From assembly GCA_025464735.1 (NCBI GenBank), contig JAODMX010000373.1:1-11148 (forward strand): a stretch of 11,148 bases of DNA, in the 5' to 3' direction. The notes under the pieces were generated by a model. That model ran no database searches. It had not been told where the DNA came from and was given only the letters and a program-made list of their open reading frames with translations. Below, in pieces: positions 1 to 5,731 of this stretch; within the stretch, counting starts at the first letter, position 1; each line of letters starts with the position of its first letter. The stretch comes from Frondihabitans sp. (GTDB lineage Bacteria; Actinomycetota; Actinomycetes; Actinomycetales; Microbacteriaceae). A program made the position numbers and the translations under genes.

Positions 1-573
1 GTGACTCGATACGAGAGCACAGCCACCGCTCGCGGCGAACGATCGGAGAAACTGTCTCAGCCAGTGGATCCCCTCAGGATCGAGGCCGTTCGCAGGCTCG
101 TCGAGAATGAGAAAGTCGGGAGCGCCGAGCACTGCGATTGCTATGCCCATCCGCTGGCGCATACCGAGCGATAGCGATCCCACTCGCTTGTGGCGCACAT
201 TGTCGACCCCCACGGCCGCGAGACATTCACGGACGCGTGCTCTTCCGACACCTACAAGAAGCGCAGCAAGAAACGCCGTCTCGAAGACACTGCGTCCCGG
301 ATGGTGAGCAGACGCGTCCAGAAGGACGCCAACGGTTCGCCCCGGACGGGAAATCTCGGGAAGCGGAACGCCCTCGAACAGCGCCGAGCCTCTCGAGGCA
401 CGGGTATGCCCGACGATCATGCGAAGCGTGGTGGATTTCCCCGATCCGTTCGGCCCGATGAACCCTGTCACGCTCCCCCGCCGACAGCGGAACGAAACGT
501 CGTCCACGACTCTCTTCGCCGCGTACTCCTTGCTCAACCCCGACACGACGAGGCCACTCGTTCCCGAAGTCAT
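1..573 (-). CDS. ABC transporter ATP-binding protein, BcrA-like (partial, C-terminus off window)
   Basis: The frame is open from ATG at 573 to base 1, giving 191 residues of an ABC ATPase that continues beyond the window. Visible motifs in order are Walker A GPNGSGKST (about residues 39-47), the signature LSLGMRQR (about 142-149), Walker B FLILDEP with the following ANGLDPEG D-loop (about 161-175), and the switch segment SSH at the window edge. The LSLGMRQR form of the signature is typical of BcrA/lantibiotic-immunity ATPases, which pair with an ABC-2 type permease. The ATPase should therefore be cytoplasmic and energise export or self-protection; the substrate is unknown. The start codon overlaps by one base (TGATG) the stop of the secreted protein gene upstream, so the two are probably translationally coupled. 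A permease gene would be expected just outside the window. Family assignment is firm; the link to the upstream peptide is inference. Confidence 0.93.
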   Translation of the reverse strand, partial: MTSGTSGLVVSGLSKEYAAKRVVDDVSFRCRRGSVTGFIGPNGSGKSTTLRMIVGHTRASRGSALFEGVPLPEISRPGRTVGVLLDASAHHPGRSVFETAFLAALLVGVGRARVRECLAAVGVDNVRHKRVGSLSLGMRQRMGIAIAVLGAPDFLILDEPANGLDPEGIHWLRQFLRSFAASGGCALVSSH

Positions 574-1001
574 CAGTGGAACCAGTTCCAGAGATCCCAG
601 CCGGTCACCCAGATTTGAATTGCGGTCGCAATCGCGCAGAGGGGTTTCCAGACATATTTGACGAACCAGCTGTATGCGTTCTTCACGCCGGTGGAGAATT
701 TGGACCACCAGCCGGGGAGGGCCTTGATGATCTTGACGGCCGCATCGATCATCGGCTTGAGGTTCGCGCGACTCTCTGGAGTGTCAGCAGGCCGCGGGAC
801 CGAAGGCCCGGGGCTCGGCACCGGACGCGGAAGCGTGTCGGACGTCACGATCGCTGTTGCTTCGAGACCTGGCGCCACGTGGGCAGTCGCCGATGGCGAG
901 GCATTCGCTATCGAGGAGACCCCTAGGACTCCTGGGGAGACGAGGACCATAACGGCCGCCACCTTATAGCGCAGCTTCCAGCGGGTAGAGTCTTGTGGCA
1001 T
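573..1001 (-). CDS. Secreted Trp/Lys-rich protein, possible bacteriocin-like precursor
   Basis: A 142-residue protein I do not recognise. Residues 1-13 are positively charged, 14-31 are hydrophobic, and ANA-S at 32-35 is a plausible Sec signal-peptidase site. Residues 56-83 are rich in proline. The C-terminal 62 residues (81-142) hold eight tryptophans, seven lysines and only two aspartates, with a single cysteine at 122, and end in WNWFH. Short helices with spaced Trp and Lys recall aureocin A53/lacticin Q-type bacteriocins in composition only; those are leaderless, and no true similarity is claimed. Start choice: GGGAGA at 1013-1008 lies 6 nt before ATG. The stop overlaps the start of a BcrA-like ABC ATPase gene, which suggests the transporter exports, tolerates or senses this protein. 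An alternative is an ordinary exported structural protein. Gene reality is likely; function is open. Confidence 0.82.
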   Translation of the reverse strand: MPQDSTRWKLRYKVAAVMVLVSPGVLGVSSIANASPSATAHVAPGLEATAIVTSDTLPRPVPSPGPSVPRPADTPESRANLKPMIDAAVKIIKALPGWWSKFSTGVKNAYSWFVKYVWKPLCAIATAIQIWVTGWDLWNWFH

Positions 1002-1007
1002 TTCAGT

Positions 1008-1013
1008 TCTCCC
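1008..1013 (-). promoter_or_regulatory. Ribosome binding site for the secreted protein
   Basis: GGGAGA reads on the minus strand 6 nt before ATG at 1001. It is one of the clearest Shine-Dalgarno sequences in the window and fixes the start. It lies just downstream of the last of three leader stem-loops. Confidence 0.75.
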
Positions 1014-1016
1014 GAC

Positions 1017-1108
1017 TCTCGAGCACGGTCCTTCCGCTCTCGAGACGCCTCACAGCAGTGATAGCTGCGTGAGGCGGAGGTGGAGCCTCTAGACCAGGGG
1101 TTCCACCT
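1017..1108 (-). promoter_or_regulatory. Structured mRNA leader with three consecutive stem-loops
   Basis: Read on the minus strand, three inverted repeats lie end to end between the promoter and the RBS. The first (1108-1078) pairs AGGTGGA with TCCACCT. The second (1075-1047) pairs GCCTCAC with GTGAGGC and CTGC with GCAG, around a 6-nt loop with one bulged base. The third (1045-1017) pairs TCTCGAG with CTCGAGA. GTGAGG at 1111-1106 could instead pair with CCTCAC inside 1074-1069, which would compete with the second stem, so the leader could switch between folds. No T-run follows any stem, so a standard terminator is not evident. The CTCTCGAG copies at 1016 and 1037 are also direct repeats 21 bp apart, so protein binding to DNA is an alternative. 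Confidence 0.5.
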
Positions 1109-1116
1109 CACCAGGA

Positions 1117-1146
1117 ACTATTCCGAATAACCAGAATTCATGTCAA
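1117..1146 (-). promoter_or_regulatory. Putative promoter of the secreted protein/ABC unit
   Basis: On the minus strand a perfect TTGACA (1146-1141) is followed after 18 bp by AATAGT (1122-1117), which matches four of six bases of the -10 consensus. Transcription would start near 1110, giving a leader of roughly 105 nt before ATG at 1001. The upstream kinase gene stops at 1183, so this promoter would make the secreted protein and ABC transporter a unit of their own. Confidence 0.55.
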
Positions 1147-1182
1147 GTTGTACGTGTGACATTTAAGAGCGATCACAACACC

Positions 1183-1812
1183 TCAGCCCACCTCGACGAC
1201 GAAGTCGGCGGACGCGCGCGTCGCGCGAATCAGGCGCGCATTCGTCTCGTCGGGGCCATCGACCCAGGCGACCGCATCGGCGTGCGACTTGCCGAACGCC
1301 TCGTGGCGCGCGATCAGCCACTGGCGGCGTGTCGACGGAGGAGTGTCGACGAACCACACCTCATCAAAGACGGCTCGGATGAGGGGCCACGGCTCGGAAG
1401 CCGCGAGCAGGTAGTTGCCCTCGCTGATGACCACGGGCACCGACCGCGGCACGGCGATCGACGAGCCGATGCTCTCTTCGTGCGAGCGGAGGTAGGTCGG
1501 GGCGTAGACGACCTCGTCGGATCCTTGTCGTAAACGCTCGAGCAGGGCCAGGTATCCGTACGCATCGAAGGTGTCGATCGCACCCTTGCGCTCCGTGCGA
1601 CCGAGGCGTTCGAGCTCCGCAGAGGCGAGGTGGAACCCGTCCATCGGGGCGACGACTGCGGCGATGTCGAGCTCAGCGAGAGCGGAGACGAGCGAGCTTG
1701 CGACCGTGCTCTTACCGCCGCCCGGTTCACCGGCGATGCCGAGCAGGATCCGGGTCTCCGACCGCGCCTCCCGCAACGATCGAACACGGTCGATGAGGAT
1801 CGGCATCTGCAT
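1183..1812 (-). CDS. Nucleoside/nucleotide kinase family protein (uridine kinase-like P-loop kinase)
   Basis: A 209-residue cytoplasmic P-loop kinase of the uridine kinase/pantothenate kinase-like group. The Walker A motif GEPGGGKST is at residues 28-36. A substrate-side motif PMDGFH is at 56-61, EGNYLL at 131-136, and a lid-like arginine stretch RLIRATRAS near 193-201. Length fits the family (about 200-220). The physiological substrate, a nucleoside, sugar or vitamin, cannot be told from sequence. ATG at 1812 is preferred; a second ATG at 1806 is equally possible because no clear Shine-Dalgarno precedes either. An open frame runs upstream to 2598 but is only the shadow of the gene on the other strand. 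The gene is divergent from the hydrolase gene at 1903, across a 90-bp gap. It is separated from the downstream secreted-protein gene by that gene's own promoter. Confidence 0.88.
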   Translation of the reverse strand: MQMPILIDRVRSLREARSETRILLGIAGEPGGGKSTVASSLVSALAELDIAAVVAPMDGFHLASAELERLGRTERKGAIDTFDAYGYLALLERLRQGSDEVVYAPTYLRSHEESIGSSIAVPRSVPVVISEGNYLLAASEPWPLIRAVFDEVWFVDTPPSTRRQWLIARHEAFGKSHADAVAWVDGPDETNARLIRATRASADFVVEVG

Positions 1813-1902
1813 CGAACCAGTCTGCCCGAGTCGGCGGACTATGACGTTCGGGTTAACTCCGGAGCGTTCCTGAATACTGAGCACTGATCGACAGGCCAGA
1901 AT

Positions 1903-2592
1903 GTGGTCATGGAATCCGACCTTCGAATCGTCAGCTACAACCTTCGCGAGCATCTCGCGATCGGAGAACTGACGGGACTCGTCGATGCGCACTCGATGGA
2001 CGTCCTCTGCCTGCAGGAATGCGACAGCACCGACATCCCCGACGAGATCCTCGGCCTCACGCTGGCGGCATCGACGAAGACGAACCGTCTCGGCCTTGCC
2101 CTCTACTATCGCGAGGAGCGGTTCGAGCTCCTCGGCACCCACCTGTTCACGCTGATGAAATCGATGCACGACCGAGTCATGGCACCCGCCCACGAGCGAT
2201 TGCTCGCGGCGCGGCTCCGCGACCGCAGCACGGGCCAGGAGCTGATCGTGGCCGACTTCCACGCCGCCCCCCTCACCGCGACCAACTCCCTCCGCCGAAA
2301 GCAGATCGGCCTCGCGCATGAGAAGCTCCACTCCCTCGCGGCAGGCGTTCCGACCGTGATGGTCGGCGACTTCAACTACCCCTGGTTCCGCAAGGGGCTC
2401 CGGCGCCACCTGCTCAAGACGGGCTACGAGCTCTCGATCACCGATGAGCCGACGTATGCGCGCTCGGGATTCAGCGGTCACTTCGACTTCGCGACAACGA
2501 TGGGGATGAAGATTGCCAGCGTGCTCTCCCTGCCGCAGGGCAAGTCGGACCACCGGCCGATCCTGCTCCTCGCCAGCGTGGCCGCCGTCTGA
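1903..2592 (+). CDS. Endonuclease/exonuclease/phosphatase (EEP) family hydrolase
   Basis: A 229-residue protein with the full set of EEP-fold motifs: N13 in SYNLREH, E39 in LCLQECD, H120 in DFHAAPL, D156/N158 in VGDFNYPW and the terminal SDH at 215-217. These are the metal-binding and catalytic residues shared by DNase I-like nucleases and inositol-phosphate or sphingomyelin phosphodiesterases. No signal peptide is visible, so it is probably cytoplasmic, and the real substrate (nucleic acid or phosphoester) is not determined. The start is GTG at 1903, with a weak AGG about 7 nt upstream; ATG at 1909 is an alternative. It is divergent from the kinase at 1812, and the two may share a control region. 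Transcription probably ends at the hairpin 2689-2723. Confidence 0.87.
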   Translation: MVMESDLRIVSYNLREHLAIGELTGLVDAHSMDVLCLQECDSTDIPDEILGLTLAASTKTNRLGLALYYREERFELLGTHLFTLMKSMHDRVMAPAHERLLAARLRDRSTGQELIVADFHAAPLTATNSLRRKQIGLAHEKLHSLAAGVPTVMVGDFNYPWFRKGLRRHLLKTGYELSITDEPTYARSGFSGHFDFATTMGMKIASVLSLPQGKSDHRPILLLASVAAV

Positions 2593-2688
2593 AATCAACG
2601 AACATTCTTCGCAGTATGTTTCATGTGAGGATTGCCGCAGCCCGGGTGATCTGATTAGTATCTGTAGTACGCCACTGATCCGGCGATG

Positions 2689-2723
2689 GCGGGAGCTCTT
2701 CTATTCGGGTAGAAGACTCCCGC
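2689..2723 (+). terminator. Strong hairpin terminator after the EEP hydrolase gene
   Basis: GCGGGAG (2689-2695) pairs with CTCCCGC (2717-2723), and TCTTCTA (2697-2703) pairs with TAGAAGA (2710-2716). Together these give 14 base pairs with one bulged C and the loop TTCGGG. The downstream CCTTCTC is only mildly T-rich, as is common in actinobacteria. It lies about 97 nt after the hydrolase stop and well before the next regulator gene. An attenuator role for the regulator genes is possible but less likely. Confidence 0.65.
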
Positions 2724-2747
2724 CCTTCTCATTGGCGCGTGCGCTGA

Positions 2748-2772
2748 CGAACACGGTCCCGTGTACTGTTCG
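2748..2772. promoter_or_regulatory. Nested palindrome, possible GntR operator
   Basis: An inner palindrome ACACGG-TC-CCGTGT (2751-2764) is nested in an outer pair CGAACA (2748-2753) and TGTTCG (2767-2772). It lies about 75-100 bp before the start of the first GntR regulator. GntR-family proteins bind short palindromes as dimers and often control their own genes, so autoregulation is a reasonable guess. No matching second site was found in front of metY. Confidence 0.4.
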
Positions 2773-2847
2773 TTAAGCCCTCAAGTCAGTGATCGGACGG
2801 TTCACGCGTGTCAGACCCCCAGCTCTGCACCGTTCCGGGCCAGGCAC

Positions 2848-3552
2848 ATGGCTGACGATCGAACCTCCCGAACCCTCCTTCGTGAACGGGTCCACGGGGA
2901 GATCATGCGGGCGATCCTCGACGGCACGCTTCAGCCCGGCGAGCGCCTCCGCGACGACGAGCTGACCGCGTGGCTGGGCACCAGCCGCGCACCGATCCGT
3001 GAGGCCCTCGGATCCCTCGCCGAAGTCGGGCTGGTCGAGATGTCACCGAATCGGTTCACCCGGGTCGCGACCATCTCCCCTCGTCTCTACGCCGAGAGCG
3101 CCGCCGTGTGGGCGACGCTCGTGACCCGGGCCCTGCACTGGGGCATCCTCGATTTCCCACCGTCGTCCCTGCCACGACTTGAGGCGTTAAGCGCCGAGTT
3201 GCGCGCCTCAGACCCGGCCCACTTTCCGCCGGGGCCAACTGTCATCGATCGGTTCCTCGCGGAGATCACCGTCCACTGCCGCAACCAGGTGCTGCTGGAG
3301 ACGATCCGCATGCACGATGCGCTCCTGCAACTCGGTGTCAACAGCTTCAAGGGTTTTCTGAAGAGCGAACCGATCGCCGACTACTTCGATGAACTGGTCG
3401 CCCGATGTCGCGAGCACGATATCTCCGGGTTCGAAGCCGGCATGCGCGAGTTCCTGGCCGGACCGATGCGCACCTTCGTCGAGACGATGACGGGACACTA
3501 CGGGGTTCAGCTTCCGGGAAGGGGGACGCCCGATGCCGGTGCCAGGGCGTGA
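2848..3552 (+). CDS. GntR family transcriptional regulator (FCD-type), first of tandem pair
   Basis: A 234-residue regulator. Residues 8-75 form the GntR winged helix-turn-helix, with the hallmark run GERLRDDELTAWLG followed by SRAPIREALGSL. The rest is an alpha-helical ligand-binding domain of the FCD kind. In the usual metal-binding FCD motif (D-x-x-F-H), the histidine position is leucine here (D134-R-F-L). The usual final histidine is replaced by a GP-containing segment (LAGPMRTF, 203-210), so metal binding is doubtful. ATG at 2848 is chosen because the conserved domain begins just after it. GTG at 2761 would add 29 residues unlike the family and overlap the palindrome. The gene overlaps the next regulator by 20 nt, so the two are expected to be co-translated. 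The effector is unknown; target genes may include the pair itself and metY. Confidence 0.88.
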   Translation: MADDRTSRTLLRERVHGEIMRAILDGTLQPGERLRDDELTAWLGTSRAPIREALGSLAEVGLVEMSPNRFTRVATISPRLYAESAAVWATLVTRALHWGILDFPPSSLPRLEALSAELRASDPAHFPPGPTVIDRFLAEITVHCRNQVLLETIRMHDALLQLGVNSFKGFLKSEPIADYFDELVARCREHDISGFEAGMREFLAGPMRTFVETMTGHYGVQLPGRGTPDAGARA

Positions 3553-4228
3553 CGTGACGCTCCAGCCGAGCCGCCGGCTCCTGACGGACGACGTGTTCGA
3601 CCGTCTGCGCGACGACATCGTGAGGGGGCGTCTGAAACCCGGCGAAAGGATCCATGACGTCGAGCTCGCGGCTCATCTCGGTCTCTCGCGGGCCACGGTT
3701 CGCACAGCGCTCCTGCGCCTGACTGATATCGGTCTGGTCGAGGCTGTCCCCAATCTCTACACGCGGGTCACCTTCATCGATCTCCAGCGCTACCTCGACA
3801 CCCAGGACACCGCGCACGCTTTGTACACCTTCGCCGCCCGCTTCGGCACTCCCCTGCTCCGAGACGAGCACATCGAGGCGATGCGCTCGTGGTCGGCAAG
3901 GCTCGGCCACCGACACCGGGCGGACCTCGAGGCCATCTACTCCGGTGAGGTCATCAAGGGCTTCTTCACCGCCTTCGTCGACTCCCTCGACAACACTCCG
4001 CTGCGGAACACCATCGCCCGGCTCTGGCCGTCCGCGCAGCGTGTCCTCGCCCGCTACGCCCACCTGCTTCCCGTGCCCGAGATCGACGCGGCGTTCCTCG
4101 CGGTCGTCGAAGCCGCTGCCCGTCGCGACGAAGCCGGTGCCGCCAGCGCTCTGACCGCCTACTACGAGGGGCCGCTCGAGGTGTTCCATCAGCGCCTGCG
4201 CGCGCTGCCCGAATTCGCCCGCGTCTGA
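3533..4228 (+). CDS. GntR family transcriptional regulator (FCD-type), second of tandem pair
   Basis: A 231-residue paralogue of the regulator just upstream. The winged helix-turn-helix lies at residues 16-80, with KPGERIHDVELAAHLG and SRATVRTALLRL. Its wing PNLYTRV matches PNRFTRV in the neighbour. The C-terminal helical domain also lacks the standard FCD histidines: KGFFTAF (142-148) stands where D-x-x-F-H is expected, and EGPLEVF (212-218) aligns with AGPMRTF of the neighbour. This shared departure argues for an old tandem duplication. The start ATG at 3533 has AAGGGGG about 8 nt upstream and lies inside the end of the preceding gene (20-nt overlap); GTG at 3554 is a shorter alternative. 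Heterodimers with the partner are conceivable but not shown. metY follows after 132 nt. Confidence 0.88.
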   Translation: MPVPGRDVTLQPSRRLLTDDVFDRLRDDIVRGRLKPGERIHDVELAAHLGLSRATVRTALLRLTDIGLVEAVPNLYTRVTFIDLQRYLDTQDTAHALYTFAARFGTPLLRDEHIEAMRSWSARLGHRHRADLEAIYSGEVIKGFFTAFVDSLDNTPLRNTIARLWPSAQRVLARYAHLLPVPEIDAAFLAVVEAAARRDEAGAASALTAYYEGPLEVFHQRLRALPEFARV

Positions 4229-4360
4229 CCACCGGGCGGGTCGTCACGGTGCCTGGGAGGCGAGATGTGTACGCGTATGACGGAGCCCCCTCGAGCGGCC
4301 GGATCCGCGGGTTAGCCTCGAATTACGAACAGACCCGTCAAGAAAGCCGAGCGCCGCCCC

Positions 4361-5731
4361 ATGTCCTCCCCCTCCGAATACGATTTCGAGACCCGGCAGA
4401 TCCACGCGGGCACCGCCATCGAAGGCGAATTCGGTTCGCGCATCACGCCGATCTACCAATCGGCCGGCTTCGTGTTCGACTCGTTCGACGACGGTCGGGG
4501 GCGGTTCGACGGCAGCATTCCTGGGCAGGCCTACGCCCGGACCGACAACCCGACGAACGCCGCTGTGGCACGCCGACTCGCCGACCTCGAGGGCGGGGCC
4601 GGTGGCCTTCTCACTGCGAGCGGCACGGCCGCCATCGCGCTGACCTTGAACGCCCTCGTGACCGCCGGTGACCACGTGCTCGCCACCGCCAGCCTCTACG
4701 AGGGCACCAGAACCCTGTTCGCGAACAGTTTCGCCCGCCAGGGCGTCGAGATCGAACTGATCCCCGCCGACTCATCGGACGACGAGTGGCAGAAGGCGAT
4801 CCGTCCGAACACGAAAGCGCTCTTCACCGAGACGATCCCCAATCCGAAGAACGACGTCGTCGACCTCGAACGCCTCGCCGGCATCGCCCACGCCGGCGGA
4901 TTCCCCCTCGTCGTCGACAACACGGTGGCGACCCCCTACCTCAACCGTCCGATCGAGCACGGCGCCGACCTCGTCATCCACTCGACATCGAAATGGCTCT
5001 CCGGCCACGGCGCCGTGATCGGCGGTGTCGTGATCGATGCCGGCACCTTCGCCTGGTCCTCCCACGCCGACCGCTTCCCGCAGATCGCCGAGCCGTCGCC
5101 TCGCGGCGTCCCTTCCTACGTCGAGAGGTTCGGCCGATTCGCGTTCCTCACCTACCTGCGCAGCGTGACCGCTCTCGACTACGGGCCCACCCTTCCCCCC
5201 ACGAGCGCGTTCCTTTTGCTCCAGGGCATCGAGACGCTCTCGCTCCGGATGGAACGCCACGTCTCCAACGCCCTCGAAATCGCCCAGTGGCTCGACCATC
5301 ATGACGAAGTGTCGAACGTCGACTACCCCGGGCTCGTCAACAACCCGTCGTACGCTCGCGCGCAAAAATACCTCCCGCAAGGATCCGGGGCGGTCGTCAC
5401 CTTCGAGCTGGCCGGCGGTGTCGAGGCCGCGCGCGCGTTCATCGACTCGCTCCAGCTCATCAGCAAGATGACGCACCTCGGCGACGTCCGGACCCTGGCG
5501 ATCCATACCGGATCCACGATCCACGGGCACCTGACCGAAGAGGAACGTCTCGGCCGGGGCATCACGCCCGGCACAATCCGTCTTTCGGTGGGCCTCGAAA
5601 GCGTCCGCGACCTCCGGCACGACCTGGAGCGCGCTCTCGGCAACGCAGCCGCCGCGTCTTCCTCAGCGCTGGCTGCAGCGGCTGAGGCGCCGGCTGCTGA
5701 CTCCGAGGCGGGCCTGGTCAGCGCTCAGTAG
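4361..5731 (+). CDS. metY: O-acetylhomoserine sulfhydrylase (Cys/Met metabolism PLP-dependent enzyme)
   Basis: A 456-residue PLP enzyme of the Cys/Met metabolism family, probably O-acetylhomoserine (thiol)-lyase, which makes homocysteine from O-acetylhomoserine and sulfide in methionine synthesis. The PLP lysine is K211 in HSTSKWLSGHG, D186 in VVDNT holds the PLP ring nitrogen, and YAR (58-60) supplies phosphate contacts. The run SGHGAVIGGVVIDAG and the long C-terminal domain favour MetY over cystathionine gamma-synthase. Residues 427-456 form an Ala-rich tail (about half alanine) beyond the usual end of the family. The start ATG has only a weak upstream AAGAAAG about 14 nt away. I looked for a SAM riboswitch in the 132-nt gap before it and saw none. 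The last 7 nt overlap the end of the convergent glycosyltransferase gene. Regulation by the upstream GntR pair is possible from position only. Confidence 0.9.
   Translation: MSSPSEYDFETRQIHAGTAIEGEFGSRITPIYQSAGFVFDSFDDGRGRFDGSIPGQAYARTDNPTNAAVARRLADLEGGAGGLLTASGTAAIALTLNALVTAGDHVLATASLYEGTRTLFANSFARQGVEIELIPADSSDDEWQKAIRPNTKALFTETIPNPKNDVVDLERLAGIAHAGGFPLVVDNTVATPYLNRPIEHGADLVIHSTSKWLSGHGAVIGGVVIDAGTFAWSSHADRFPQIAEPSPRGVPSYVERFGRFAFLTYLRSVTALDYGPTLPPTSAFLLLQGIETLSLRMERHVSNALEIAQWLDHHDEVSNVDYPGLVNNPSYARAQKYLPQGSGAVVTFELAGGVEAARAFIDSLQLISKMTHLGDVRTLAIHTGSTIHGHLTEEERLGRGITPGTIRLSVGLESVRDLRHDLERALGNAAAASSSALAAAAEAPAADSEAGLVSAQ

Noticed and set aside
1183..2598. Open minus-strand frame of 471 codons, more than twice the length of the kinase
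   Set aside because: The part upstream of 1812 is antisense to the EEP gene, has biased composition and no motif. The kinase domain starts just after ATG 1812.
2761..2847. GTG-initiated N-terminal extension of the first GntR regulator
   Set aside because: The extra 29 residues are unlike GntR N-termini and overlap the nested palindrome. ATG 2848 sits where the family normally begins.
3347..4189. 280-codon minus-strand frame opposite the GntR genes
   Set aside because: It is a shadow of the second regulator, whose helix-turn-helix motif is unmistakable. The antisense translation is low-complexity Arg/Glu/Gly-rich.
4229..4360. Possible SAM-type riboswitch before metY
   Set aside because: None of the conserved SAM riboswitch core segments was recognised. 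Only a weak CACCG/CGGTG pair and the palindrome TACGCGTA (4270-4277) are visible.
4772..5620. 282-codon minus-strand frame inside metY
   Set aside because: It is antisense to a full-length PLP enzyme with an intact active site, and its translation is Arg/Glu/Asp/Gly-rich without motifs.
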